A stretch of 64,000 bases of DNA from Erinaceus europaeus (GCF_950295315.1 NC_080164.1:8502082-8566081); one strand, 5' to 3'. Counted from the first letter of the stretch, positions 20,436 to 30,876 are shown. The notes: generated by a model not told the origin, from the letters alone. Numbers and translations are program-made.

Positions 20436-21259
20436 CATTGACTGAACAATGATAAACAAGACCATAGGATAAGAGGGGTATAATTCCACAGGTGGTGCCC
20501 TCTAAATGTTAAGGGCATCTTTGATGATACAAACCCAATTGCAAGGAAGACTAAAACAAAAATAAACAAATTTGATTACATCAAATTGAAAAACTTCTGC
20601 ACATCAAAAGAAACCATTACAGACCCCTCAGAGAAAAGGAGAAGATCTTCACAAGCCATACATCAGACAAGATGCTAATAACCAAAAAAGTATAAAAAAC
20701 TCACCAAACTTAGCAACAAAAAGAAGATGACCCAATTCAAAACTGGGGAGAGGATATGAAAATAATATCCACCACAGAAGAAATCCAAAAAGCCAACAGC
20801 AATATTAAAATTTCTCCAAGTCATTGATTGTCAGAGAAATGCAAATAAAGACAACAATAAAATACCACTTTACTCCAGTGAGAGTGTCATACACCAGAAA
20901 AGATAGCAGCAACAAATGCTGTAGAGGCTGTAAGGAAAAAGAAACCCTTCTTCCCTGTTGGTGGGAATGTAAATTGGTTCAACTCCAGTGGAAATTAGTC
21001 TGAAAAACAAGGCTACAAATGTACAAGGCTAAAAATGGACCTTACATACGACCCAATAATTTCTCTCCTAGGGATATATCTTTAGTAGTCAAACACACCC
21101 ACCCAAAAAGATATCTGTTCACCTATGTTTATAGTAGCATAATTTATAATAGTCAAAACCTGGAAAAAACCCAGTTGTCCAACAACAGATGAGTGGCTGA
21201 GAAAGTTGTGGTTTATATAAACAATGGAATACTACTCAAGTATTAAGAATAATGAACCC
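20436..21259 (+). mobile_element. Older L1, left part (inverted start; interrupted by a younger L1)
   Basis: Positions 20436-20490 are the reverse complement of the L1 3' terminus (ACCATAGGATAAGAGGGGTA). From about 20493 the element reads plus: ORF2 C-terminal DNA (GGGCATCTTTGATGATACAA onwards). The change of direction without a gap suggests twin priming. ORF2 is interrupted at AAGAATAATGAACCC by the next L1 and resumes at 24772. Confidence 0.8.
21245..21259. repeat. TSD, left copy, of the nested L1
   Basis: AAGAATAATGAACCC, identical to 24772-24786. In the host L1 this word occurs once, so the duplication proves the nesting. Confidence 0.95.
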
Positions 21260-21260
21260 C

Positions 21261-23343
21261 TTGGCCAACCGGATACAGCAACACATCAAAAAGATTGTTC
21301 TTCATGACCAAGTGGGATTCATCCCAGGAATGCAAGGCTGCTTCAACATCCGTAAGTCAATCAATGTCATTCACCACATCAATAAAAGAAAAGCCAAAAA
21401 CCACATGATTATCTCAATAGGTGCAGAGAAAGCCTTTGACAAAATCCAACGCCCGTTCATGCTCAAAACTCTACAAAAAATGAGAATAGATGGGAAATTC
21501 CTCAAGATAGTGGAGTCTATATATAGCAAACCTACAGCCAACATCATACTCAATGGACAGAAGCTGAAAGAATTCCCCTCAGATCGGGGACTAGACAGGG
21601 CTGTCCACTGTCAGCGTTACTCTTCAACATAGTATTGGAAGTTCTTGCCATAGCAATCAGGCAAGAGAAAGAAATCAAAGGAATAAGTCAAGCTCTCACT
21701 ATTTGCAGATGATATGATAGTATACATAGAAAGACCTAAAGAATCCAGTAGAAAATTACTGGAACTTATTAGGCAATATAGCAAGGTACTAGGCTACAAA
21801 ATCAATGTACAAAAATCAGTGGCATTTCTTTATGCAAACACTAAATCTGAAGAAGAAGACATCCAGAAATCACTCCCATTTACTGTTTCAGCAAAATCAA
21901 CCAAATACCTAGGAATAAAGTTGACCAAAGAAGTGAAAGACTTGTATGCTGAAAACTATGAGTCGCTACTCAAGGAAATAGAAACTGATACCAAGAAATG
22001 GAAAGATATCCCATGCTCATGGATTGGAAGAATAAATATCATCAAAATGAATATTCTCCCCAGAGCCATATACAAATTTAATGCAATATCCATCAAAGTT
22101 CCACCAAGATTCTTTAAGAGAATAGAATAAACACTACAATCATTTATCTGGAACCTGAAAACACCTAGAATTGCCAAAACCATCTTGAGGAAAAGAAACA
22201 GAAATGGAGGCATCACACTCCCAGACCTTCAACTATATTATAAAGCCATCATCATCAAAACAGCATGGTACTGGAACAAAAATAGGCACACAGACCAGTG
22301 GAACAGAATTGAAAGCCCAGAAGTAAATCCCAACACCTATGGGCATCTAATCTTTGATAAGGGGGCCCAAAGGATTAAATGGAAAAAGGAGGCTGTCTTC
22401 AATAAATGGTGCTGGGAAAACTGGGTTGAAACATGCAGAAGAATGAAATTAAACCACTTTATCTAACCAGAAACAAAAATCAACTCCAAATGGATCAAAG
22501 ACCTAGATGTCAGACCAGAAACAATCAAATACTTAGAGGAAAACATTGGTAAAACAGTTTCCCACCTACATCTCAAGGACATCTTTGATGAATCAAACCC
22601 AATTGCAAGGAAGACTAAAGCAGAAACAAACCAATGGAACTACATCAAATTGAAAAGCTTCTGCACATCCAAGGAAACTATTAAACAAACAGAGAGACCC
22701 CTCACAGAATGGGAGAAGATCTTCACATGCCAGACATCAGACAAGAAACTAATCACCAAAATATATAAAGAGCTCAGCAAACTTAGCACCAAAAAAAGCA
22801 AATGACCCCATCCAAAAATGGGCAGAGGATATAAACAAAACATTCACTACAGAGGAGATCCAAAAGGCTAACAAACATGAAAAACTGCTGTAAGTCACTG
22901 ATTGTCAGAGAAATGCAAATTAAGACAACACTAAGATACCACTTCACTCCTGTAAGAATGGCATACATCAAAAAGGACAGCAGCAACAAATGCTGGAGAG
23001 GATGTGGGGACAGAGGAACCCTTTTACATTGCTGGTGGCAATGTAAATTGGTACAGCCTCTGTGGAGAGCAATTTGGAAAACTCTCAGAAGGCTAGACAT
23101 GGACCTTCCATATGATCCAGTAATTCCTCTCCTGGGGTTATACCCCAAGGACTCCATAACACCCAACCAAAAAGAGGTGTGTACTCCTATGTTCATAGCA
23201 GCACAATTCATAATAGCTAAAACCTGGAAGCAACCCAGGTGCCCAACAACAGATGAGTGGCTGAGAAAGCTGTGGTATATATACACAATGGAATACTATG
23301 CAGCTATCAAGAACAACGAACCCACCTTCTCTGACCCATCTTA
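21261..23343 (+). pseudogene. L1 ORF2 remnant: reverse transcriptase to C-terminus, broken
   Basis: ORF2 protein makes the cDNA in target-primed reverse transcription. Present here: the segment [20 protein letters not shown], motif A as [13 protein letters not shown] (21411-21449) and the FADD box at 21702-21713. In L1s motif A normally has Asp where this copy has Gly (codon 21420-21422, GGT instead of GAT), so the catalytic site is lost. A one-base insertion near 21,585 shifts the frame and a small deletion before 21,700 restores it. Another stop falls at about 22130, and a frame change between 22,466 and 22,877 precedes the C-terminal [17 protein letters not shown] cysteine/histidine region. 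The endonuclease domain is absent by 5' truncation. Dead copy. Confidence 0.93.
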
Positions 23344-24771
23344 GACAGAGCTAGAAGGAATTATGTTAAGTCAGCTAAGTCAGAAAGATGAAGATGAGTA
23401 TGGGATGATCCCACTCATCTACAGAAGTTGACTAAGAAGATCTGAAAGGGAAACTAAAAGCAGGACCTGACCAAATTGTAAGTAGTAAAACCCAGTGGTG
23501 AGGGGTAGACATGCAGCTTCCTGGGCCAGTGGGGGGTGGGAGTGGGTGGGAGGGATGGGTCACAGTCCTTTGGTGGTGGGAATGGTGTTTATGTACACTC
23601 TTAGCAAAATGTAGACATCTAAATCAGTAGTTAATTAATATGAGAGGGGGAAAATCAATTGTATGTCTCAAAGTTTTTCAAAACACAAACTGAATCTTTT
23701 TAATATATAGGCTGTGTATTTGATATGCGGACTCTCTCAAAAGCTTAGACCAAGTAGATTAGAAGCATCCAATAGCACAGCTATATACAAGATACTGGAT
23801 ACTGTACAGCAAACCATAACAAAAGTACTTTTCAAAGTTAACCCAATTAACAAATAATGTGATGATAACATTAACTATTGATTGTCTTTTTGAACCCTAA
23901 GACAGCAGGAACCTCACATCTCCACTATAGAGCCCCTATGTCCCCCAGTCATGGAACCCTTGGATAGGGCCCACTTTCCTGTATGCATCTCCCCATCCAA
24001 ACCAAATAATATTGCATCCGCCGATCACAACCTAACCAACGCAACGATTGCCACCTCAACATGCTTCACCTCAGACTGTGTCCAGAGACTTCACATGTGG
24101 AATGACAACCCTTCAGCTTCATTACTCGGGTGAGACCTTTCCTTTTATAGTACACTCTAATTTCATCTCAGGTAGTTCACTTTCTAACAAAGTCCCATAA
24201 CCTAGATATACACCAGTTTCTGTGAGAGAGAGCTTATGTTCACACGTACCCATAAACTACTGCAAAATATATACCTGAAAGCAGAAGTACACTAGAGTTT
24301 GCAGTGAGTACCTCCCGAACACTTCCTCTCCACTATTCCACGCTTGGGATCCATGATTGCTCAACAAATTGTTTGGCTTCGTATGTTAACTCTCTTTTCA
24401 ATCACCAGGTTCCAGATGCCACCAGGATGCTGGCCAGGCTTCTCTGGATTGAAGACCCCACCAATGTGTCCTGGAGCTCAGCTTCCCCAGAGACACACCT
24501 TACTAGGGAAAGATAGAGGCAGACTGGGGGTATGGACCGACCAGTCAATGCCCATGTTCAGCGGGGAAGCAATTACAGAAGCCAGACCTTCTACCTTCTG
24601 CAACCCTCAACGACCCTCGGTCCATGCTCCCAGAGGGCTAGAGAATGGGAAAGCTATCATGGGAGGGGGTTGGTTATGGAGATTGGTTGGTGGGAATTGT
24701 GTGGAGTTGTATCCCTCCTACCTTATGTTTTTGTTCATTAATCCTTTCTTAAATAAAAAATTTTTTAAAAA
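23344..24771 (+). other. L1 3' UTR (short form) with G-rich tract
   Basis: Non-coding 3' end of the nested L1. A G-rich tract at about 23530-23556 (GGGGGGTGGGAGTGGGTGGG) sits shortly after ORF2, as in other mammalian L1s, and could form a G-quadruplex. It ends AAATAAAAAATTTTTTAAAA. Confidence 0.85.
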
Positions 24772-25243
24772 AAGAATAATGAACCCACTTTCTCTGACCC
24801 ATCTTGGATGGATCCAGAGGGAATTATGATTGGTGAGATAAGTCAGAAAGACAAAGATGAGTATGGGATGATCCCACTGAAAAATAAATGTTGACAAAGA
24901 AGAACAGAAAGGGAAATGCAAAGCAGGATTTGACTGAGTTTGGAGCATTGTGCCAAAGTAAAAATCTCTGGGGTGGGGTGGGGAAGGGTAGATTTTCAAC
25001 TTTACTATAGGGGGTTGGCTATAGGGACAGACTTTTGGTGGTGAGAATGGTGTTAATATACACTTATTTACTTATAGTCTTAAAATTCACTATTTAATCA
25101 CTATAAGAGGGATAAATAGGTTGAATGTCTCAAGATTTTTAATGCATAGACTTCAGTTTTGAGTATACATTCCTTCAGTCTAAGCAATTAACGTTCAAAT
25201 GAGTAAAATGAATTTTAACACTGGGCTTAAATTGTTAATGCAT
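24772..25243 (+). mobile_element. Older L1, right part: ORF2 end and 3' UTR
   Basis: Starts with the second TSD copy (24772-24786), then CCACTTTCTCTGACCCATCT (end of ORF2) and the older-type 3' UTR with GGGATGATCCCACTG. The order matches the first part of the 3' UTR at 1,860-2,340. Cut at about 25243 by retroviral sequence. Confidence 0.85.
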
Positions 25244-25734
25244 TATCGGGCATTAGATGTATGGTGTTTCTTCCCCTGGTCGTTGGCATTGGCCTGACAC
25301 TTCTATCGGACTTGCTGGTGGAGCTCTTGGACACTCCCTTTGCACTGCTGAACTTCTCGAGGACTGACTGTAGCAGTCCATGGACTTTGCAGCCAGCTGT
25401 CTCGGGACTCTGCAATGCCAGATCACCCCTCTTGCCCCTCGGCCTATCAGGCCCCCACTCCTCTGCCTATCAGACAGCACCCCCTTCCACCCATCAGGCA
25501 GCAGACCCTCTCCGCCTACCAGGCCTCTCTTCTGTCTCATGCTGTCCCTTGCTACTCTTATTTATTGCTCCCTGTCTTATTCCAGTTCTTTTAAAAACGC
25601 CTGCATGATATCATTCAGGTTTCTGCCCAAAAGGTTTCTGTTCACCCCTACACTGGTATTCCCCTGACAGAAATGGAGTTTTTATAGACATTGACCCATT
25701 TAACTATGGCCATTAGATAATAGAAAGAGGGAGA
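25244..25734 (+). pseudogene. Endogenous retrovirus 3' internal remnant (probable env transmembrane end)
   Basis: Lies directly upstream of a polypurine tract (AGAAAGAGGGAGA, 25722-25734) and an LTR, the place where env ends in a provirus. The first frame (25261) opens with a hydrophobic PLVVGIGLTLL stretch, like an envelope fusion-peptide region. Another frame (to 25608) has LLLLFIAPCLIPVLL, like a membrane-anchor segment. The two are close together and out of register, so most of env is deleted and the frame is broken. Type C-like (class I) is my guess. I could not align it. Confidence 0.5.
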
Positions 25735-25951
25735 TGTCGGGAAATTGTGAGGATGTAGTTGAGCTTGGCAGGGCTTGAACCTGACTGGTGTGTCTATCCA
25801 GTTAGTCTCTCTTCTCTACTGAGAGGTTGAGCAAGGAGGGACAGTAGTAACCCCAAAGGAGTGCCTCATCCTATCAGACTCCCTGCCTCACAAAGCACCC
25901 TGCATTCCTGATACTATGGCCATTAGATAAAAGGAAATGGGGAGATGTAGG
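25735..25951 (+). repeat. Partial U3 plus second polypurine tract (duplicated 3' junction)
   Basis: Begins TGTCGGGAAATTGTGAGG, the same start as the LTR at 39,316 read on its own strand. After about 180 bp it returns to GGCCATTAGATAA and a second purine tract ending GGGGAGA (25945-25951). The same GGCCATTAGATAA word occurs at 25707, just before the first polypurine tract. So the end of the internal region, the tract and the LTR start are present twice. Confidence 0.75.
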
Positions 25952-26617
25952 ATATTAAGCCAGCTCCCCTGCTCCATCCTGCATTGCTGATACTACGGCC
26001 TATTTACATAATCATTGTTTTGCCTGAAAGATCCCCACCCATCCCAATGATCTATCTTCTTTCTACCTCGAGACCCGCCCTGCCTGAAGGGTAACATTAA
26101 TCCCACCAGTTAAAACCCTTGCAACAGTTGCTAAGAAAGATTCTGCTGGGAAATTGTGCAGATGCAGTCACATCTGCCATGTTGCCCCCTGAGGCTATTG
26201 CTAGTTCCCGCGAGAGTTGGGACATTCTCGGAGCCCCTGTTCCTCCATGTTGTGCCCTCAGGGCATTGTCTACTCCCCTCTTTAGTTGCAGTGCTTTGGT
26301 TACTCCTCCCCCTTCCCATTCTCACAAGAGTTATTATCCTACCCTGGAGTGCTATGGTTACTCCTTCCCCTCCCCATTCTCACGAGAGCTATTCCCATAA
26401 AATCCCTCCTTCTTCCGCCCCTCTCTCTCTTGCCGGCTCTTCACTTCGGTGTTTAGACGCAGGGAAGGTTGCTCCGTGAGGCGGCCATTTTTGCTACCTC
26501 CACGTGGCCCAAGCTGCTTCTCTCTCACCCAACTCTGAGGTGCCAGTGCAAATAAATATTTGTGTTCCCTCTTCGCTCCGGATCTCCTCTCTCTCTTCTC
26601 CATGGCACAGCTTGACA
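25952..26617 (+). mobile_element. LTR (3') of the endogenous retrovirus
   Basis: Begins TGTAGGATATTAAGCC and ends CTTGACA, 666 bp. TATA-like CATAAAAT at 26396-26403 and AATAAA at 26551-26556 are about 150 bp apart. Shares the ATTTACATAATCATTG, AGACCCGCCCTGCCTG and AACAGTTGCTAAG words with the LTRs at 26,866 and 39,316. Internal expansion near 26,150-26,380 makes it longer than its relatives. Confidence 0.82.
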
Positions 26618-26865
26618 TTTAGGAATCTCAGTATAGTCAGGTGAGAGTTTCACTGTCTTCTTCTTGAAGAATGAGTATTGTTTTTCTTTAATTTTTCTCT
26701 ATTGTTTTTAGATACTAATTTCACTGACTTCTATCTGATATTTACCAGTTACTGACTCTGATTTTTCTACTTTTTCTCTTTTTACTTCATATTTAATGTT
26801 CTTTTTTGTCCTATCATAGGGTCAAGAATTTGTGTATTTTTTTCTGCATTGATATAATAACTTAA
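26618..26865. other. Unique T-rich sequence between two LTRs
   Basis: No family recognised. It does not look like retroviral internal DNA. Confidence 0.4.
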
Positions 26866-27341
26866 TGTCAGGCATTAAGATAGCCCCCCCCCCCTGCTCC
26901 ATTACTGACACTATGGTCTATTTACATAATCAATGTTTTGCCTGATCTATCTTCCTTCTACCTGGAGACCCGCCCTGTCTGCAAGTAACATTAATCCCAC
27001 CAATTAAAACCATCGCAACAGTTGCTAAGGAAGTTCTACCTTCCCAGCGTGCCTTTTTCCTTTCTCCACCCCCATTTCCTAGCCATTTCCGTTTCCAACT
27101 TTCCACTTCCGGTTTTATCCTATAAAAGCCTCTTCTGTTTCTTGTTTCTCTTTTTTCTGCATCCTGATACAGAGGTGGTCAGTGCAGACTGAACATGGAC
27201 ACCATTGCTGCTGGCTCCACGTGGCTTAACCCACTGCACTCATGCAGACTCTGGGGCTCCTGCATGAATAAATATTTGTATTGCTATCACCACTAGCTTG
27301 GTCCCAGGATCATCTCTCCTGCCTGTGACGCTAGCCTGGCA
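26866..27341 (+). mobile_element. Solo LTR, plus orientation
   Basis: Starts TGTCAGG and ends CTGGCA, 476 bp. TATA box TATAAAA at 27121-27127 and AATAAA at 27267-27272, about 145 bp apart. Same family as 25,952 and 39,316. Flanks CTTAA/TAATG do not match, so there is no TSD: possibly an inter-element recombination product. Confidence 0.82.
27121..27127 (+). promoter_or_regulatory. LTR TATA box
   Basis: TATAAAA, about 145 bp upstream of AATAAA in the LTR at 26,866. Spacing fits U3 promoter and R-region poly(A) signal. Confidence 0.7.
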
Positions 27342-27640
27342 TAATGGTATAATTCCCACCTAATCATTTCTTACACATCCTCCTACAAGTTTCAGTATGT
27401 TTTAGGTACACTTTTGATTGGGTTCTAAATACTTCCTATTCTCTTTTGATTAATTCTTTTAATTTTCACTGTATTTACTTTATTATTTAATTTTCAAATA
27501 TTGGAATTTTCTGAGATATTTTGACTCAAATCCACATTGGTATCATGTATTATGGCTTTTGTATTTTCCAGTAACCTCTTAAAAATACTGTGATCAGTTC
27601 TTTATAGCTAAATAATTTTACTTGTCTAGCCAACAAACTA
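27342..27640. other. Unique AT-rich sequence
   Basis: No family or exon recognised. Confidence 0.4.
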
Positions 27641-27875
27641 TGCATTCGTCAGTGCCCAGTTCAGACACAACATCCTCTGTAAAACCTTTCCCAAACTCTG
27701 CTAGACCAGGTTTAACACTTTCTCCAGTGCACTTGTCTGAGAGTTCTTATTACATGAAGTGCGTTTAGGAGTGCCCAAGTTTGTCACTCCAAGGTTCTCA
27801 AGTGCAGCATGAACTGCTATGCTGGTCTACTCCCACAGAGCCTAGCAATCTCGAGTGAGTGAGTGAATGAATGTA
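27641..27875 (+). mobile_element. L2 fragment (3' end)
   Basis: CATCCTCTGTAAAACCTTTC, CCAGTGCACTTGTCTGAGAG and the final GAGTGAGTGAATGAATG follow the order of the L2 3' terminus. Ancient mammalian LINE. Confidence 0.6.
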
Positions 27876-28258
27876 GGTGGCAACACATTAATTTTGAATC
27901 CCTCTCCAGATCCATCCCTTCTTTTCCCAGAATGACTCAGGTACTAAAAACAAAAAGATGTGTATATCAAGAGAAAGGGGGAGGGAGACATAAAGACGTT
28001 CCTCTGTGGGAATGAACGAGGGACATGAAGCAGACTCTCTCAGGTATGGCAGGATGCCTGCTTTATGTCCAGGTTTATTCTGTAGGCGCTGGCTGGTGCT
28101 TGCAGGCCAGGCCTGGGTCGTACCTATGCAGATGGTAACCAGGCCTGCTGTGAGTGAGTGCTGTAGACATAAAGCAGAGACACGCAGGTGTTCTCCACGC
28201 CAGCTGCAGGAAACTTCTGGGCTGGACGCTGGGAAAGGATGTCTGCAGGAGTACACAG

Positions 28259-28260
<2 letters not shown>
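27876..28260. other. Unique GC-richer sequence with a short inverted repeat
   Basis: GGACATGAAGCAG near 28,021 and CTGCTTTATGTCC near 28,060 are inverted copies with one mismatch. A third, direct copy (GACATAAAGCAG) is near 28,169. No family recognised. Confidence 0.45.

Positions 28261-28303
<43 letters not shown>
28261..28303. repeat. (GT)n microsatellite
   Basis: About 21 GT units without interruption. Confidence 0.97.
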
Positions 28304-28307
<4 letters not shown>

Positions 28308-28559
28308 CAGATTATCTACTCAATCTGGATTTATCAGGAAAAAAGCACCAGTGGATTCCTCATTTGTAACCCCCAGCTGCACTCAAAACATACACTTTCT
28401 GGTGATCTGATATAATAGTTGACTCAGCTCCTCTAATCTGAATCTATGTTTGTCAGCTAGGAATACTGTCTCAGAAACGTATACTTTTATAGCATTCCAA
28501 AGCAGAGAAGGAGGCTTCCCTCTCTAATACTCTAGGCCTTTTGGGAAATTCACTTTATT

Positions 28560-28718
28560 ATTCTTTACTTTATTTTTATTGATTGACTGAGTGATTGATT
28601 TAATAATGATCGACAAAACCATAGGATAAGAAGAGTACAATTCCACACAATTCCCACCACCAGAGTTCCATATCCCATCCTCCCCATCAGAAGCTTTCCT
28701 GTTCTTTATCCCTCTAAC
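28560..28718 (-). mobile_element. L1 3' end, minus strand, short
   Basis: ATTGATTGACTGAGTGATTG tail region, then AACCATAGGATAAGAAGAGT and CACACAATTCCCACCACCAG. 5'-truncated after about 160 bp. Confidence 0.85.
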
Positions 28719-29660
28719 TGGTCTTCCTGCATGTGTTGTTCTAACCTACTTCTTAAGTGACTAAATTAACATATTGTATTATTACATATAATGTGTGCCC
28801 TTGAAAGTCCTGAAGAACCAGGCACTGTCACAAATAGAGGAAGTACCTTCAACTACTACAGGGTCAGTCACTAAAATGCAAACTCAGAACAGCTCAGGAA
28901 AATACTCACAGAAATTAAAGGCTTGTATGTGTCCTCCGGCAGCCCTGCCTCCCACAGATGTTAGTCAAGTTCCTCTTTTTTCCTAAAGTACTGGATCTCT
29001 TAGCAATCTGAAAAAAACAGCAATAAAAACAAAGAAATAAAAAAAATGCTGCATGTTCCAAGTATTGGATCAATAAATAAGATATTCAGTCAGATATCCA
29101 TAAGTAAGAAACGAGTCCACATCCGCAAAAGATTTTAGCTGTTGAACTTGAGGCTCAGTTCAGAATAATTGGAGCCACACTGGTGGCATGAGAACTTGAC
29201 AGAGTTAATCCTGGGTTCTTTGGATGACAAAGGATGAAGGATCAACTGTACACACAGTGGCAGTCCCCAGTGAGAACCCTTACCCAGTGTGGCTGGGTAC
29301 CCAGGTGTGTGCAAATCCTCTTGTGTGTGGTCCATACCAGAGTTCCACGGAATCAGCCCTAAGCTGTTTGCTTCTTCCTTGGGCGAGCTCATTGAGTGAA
29401 AACTGAGACTGCACCTGTTGATTCCATAGGGAGATAGCTTTCCACCCATGTGCCTGCCAGGGTGGGCTGGGTTTCTAAGAAAGCCCTCAGAGGCCAGATC
29501 TGTTGGCTGAGATCTCGTGAAGAATGAGACCTAGATCCGGGAGCAGCCATACCCTAGCAGTTGCTAGCAGTCTTCCATCCTGCGAACAGACTCCGAGTTT
29601 GCATTGAAGCAGCTTACTCTGGACTCTGGAACGCAAGAAGAACAAGGCTTACCTAGTGGC
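28719..29660. other. Unique sequence
   Basis: No family or gene recognised. Open stretches on both strands (to 104 codons at 29,135-29,449, minus) have no motif and no convincing splice context. Confidence 0.4.
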
Positions 29661-29726
29661 TTGTCAGAAAAATCATAACATTTTTGCATAGGAAAACATA
29701 GAAAAATGTCATGATTTTTCTGACAA
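29661..29726 (-). repeat. Near-perfect hairpin, 25-bp stem, 16-base loop
   Basis: Left arm 29661-29685 (TTGTCAGAAAAATCATAACA plus TTTTT) and right arm 29702-29726 are inverted copies with one mismatch. In a minus-strand transcript that position is a G:U pair, so the whole 25-bp stem pairs. Size and shape fit either a microRNA-like precursor or a small mariner/MADE-type MITE with its two termini almost touching. Neither can be chosen from sequence alone. Confidence 0.85.
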
Positions 29727-29766
29727 ATCAAGAGCTCGCCCCTAGTGAACTGACTACCTACTTTTC

Positions 29767-30056
29767 TTTTTTTCCAATATTTGTTAATTTATTTGCTTTT
29801 TGTTGCTCTTATGGTTTTTATTGTTGTTGTAGTTATTATTGTTGACATAGTTGTTGTTGGATGGGACAGAGAGAAATGTAAAGAGGAGGGGAAGACAGAG
29901 AGGGGGAGAGAAAGATAGACACTTGCAGACCTACTTCACTGCCTGTGAAACGACTCCCCTGCAGGTGGGAAGCCGGGGGCTCGAACTGGGATTCCTATGC
30001 CAGTCCTTGCGCTTTGCGCCACTGGCGCTTAACCCGCTGCGCTACCACCCGACTCC
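29767..30056 (-). mobile_element. SINE, family A, minus strand, 13-bp TSD
   Basis: Complete head (reverse of GGTAGCGCAGCGGGTTAAGC, A box) and B-box region (AGTTCGAGCCCC in reverse), CT body and (CAA)n part. CTACCTACTTTTC occurs at 29754-29766 and 30057-30069. Little diverged, so young. Confidence 0.95.
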
Positions 30057-30171
30057 CTACCTACTTTTCAAGATCCCAGTCTTGAATGTGCAGAAACCTT
30101 CTTCTTCATCACCTTTTCCCAGAGAGAACCTTTCTATTTCCTTCATGGGAAGGTTTTATCTTGGACCAGGC

Positions 30172-30437
30172 AGTGACTCACATGGCTAAGTGGGCATAAC
30201 ACTATGAGCAAGGACTGGGCTTTGAGCCTCTGTTCCCCACCTGTGGGAGGAATGCTTCATGTAGGTCTGCAGGTGTCTCTGTCTCTCTCCCTCTCTATTT
30301 CCCCTCCCCTTTCAATTTCTCTCTGTCTTATCAAATAAAAAGAAAAAGAAAAAAATGAATAAAAAGAAAAAATGGCAGTCCAATTCCTCTCTCATTGCCC
30401 CAGTGGTAACTCTGGTAGCAAACAACAACAAAAACTT
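30172..30437 (+). mobile_element. SINE, family B with long-form end
   Basis: TGGACCAGGCAGTGACTCAC head, GGGCTTTGAGCCTCTGTTCC B-box region, CT body, then GTGGTAACTCTGGTAGCAAA end. Confidence 0.82.
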
Positions 30438-30586
30438 TTTTTTATCTCTGAATTGCTTTAGTGAGAAACTGATTTGATTTTTGCAAGCAGAAATAAATTC
30501 AAATCCTATCAGGTTACATGATTCTCATTATAGGAACATGGACAACCAGTAGAACAACAATAGAAGGTTTTGAAGGTGGCATCTTA

Positions 30587-30781
30587 GGGGCTGGGTGGGG
30601 GCACACCTGGATGAGCCCACATATTGCTGTGCACAAGAACCTGGGTTCAACACCCCCAGCCCCACCTCCACCTGCAAGTCAGAAGCCTCATGAGCAGTGA
30701 AGCAGTGCTGAAGGAGTCTCTTCCTCTCTCCCTGTTTCCCACCTTTTCAATTTCTCTAAGCCTTAGCATATATAATTAAAA
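30587..30781 (+). mobile_element. SINE, family B
   Basis: GGGGCTGGGTGGGGGCACAC head, CCTGGGTTCAACACCCC B-box region, CACCTGCAAGTCAGAAGCCT, CT body, ATAATTAAAATAAAAT tail. Confidence 0.85.
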
Positions 30782-30807
30782 TAAAATGAAGCTTATTATT
30801 AATATCA

Positions 30808-30876
30808 TTTTGCCTCCAGTGTTATGGCTGGGACTTGGTGCCTGCACTACGAATCCACTGCTCCTAGCAGTCGTCT
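30808..30876 (-). mobile_element. SINE, family A long form, minus strand, left part
   Basis: TTTTGCCTCCAGTGTTATGG, GAATCCACTGCTCCTAGCAG. Interrupted by an L1 and continued at about 31306. Confidence 0.85.

Larger units (their letters stand above)
21260..24771 (+). mobile_element. Younger L1, 5'-truncated, 3.5 kb, nested in an older L1
   Basis: Begins inside the reverse transcriptase region of ORF2 (TTGGCCAACCGGATACAGCA), runs through the ORF2 C-terminus to about 23343, then a 1.4-kb 3' UTR ending in an A-rich tract at about 24755-24771. The 15-bp perfect TSD supports a fairly recent insertion. The 3' UTR is the short form: it lacks the extra module present at 38,188. This copy is a good reference for the other L1 3' ends in the window. 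Confidence 0.95.

Noticed and set aside
22877..23344. 155-codon frame as a separate zinc-finger-like gene ([17 protein letters not shown])
   Set aside because: It is the C-terminal cysteine/histidine region of L1 ORF2, in a dead copy.
26866..27341. TATA box and AATAAA read as a host promoter and gene end
   Set aside because: Their spacing and the TG...CA ends show they belong to an LTR.
28006..28410. 134-codon plus frame through a (GT)n run
   Set aside because: The run of Cys-Val codons is the microsatellite. The remainder has no recognised similarity.
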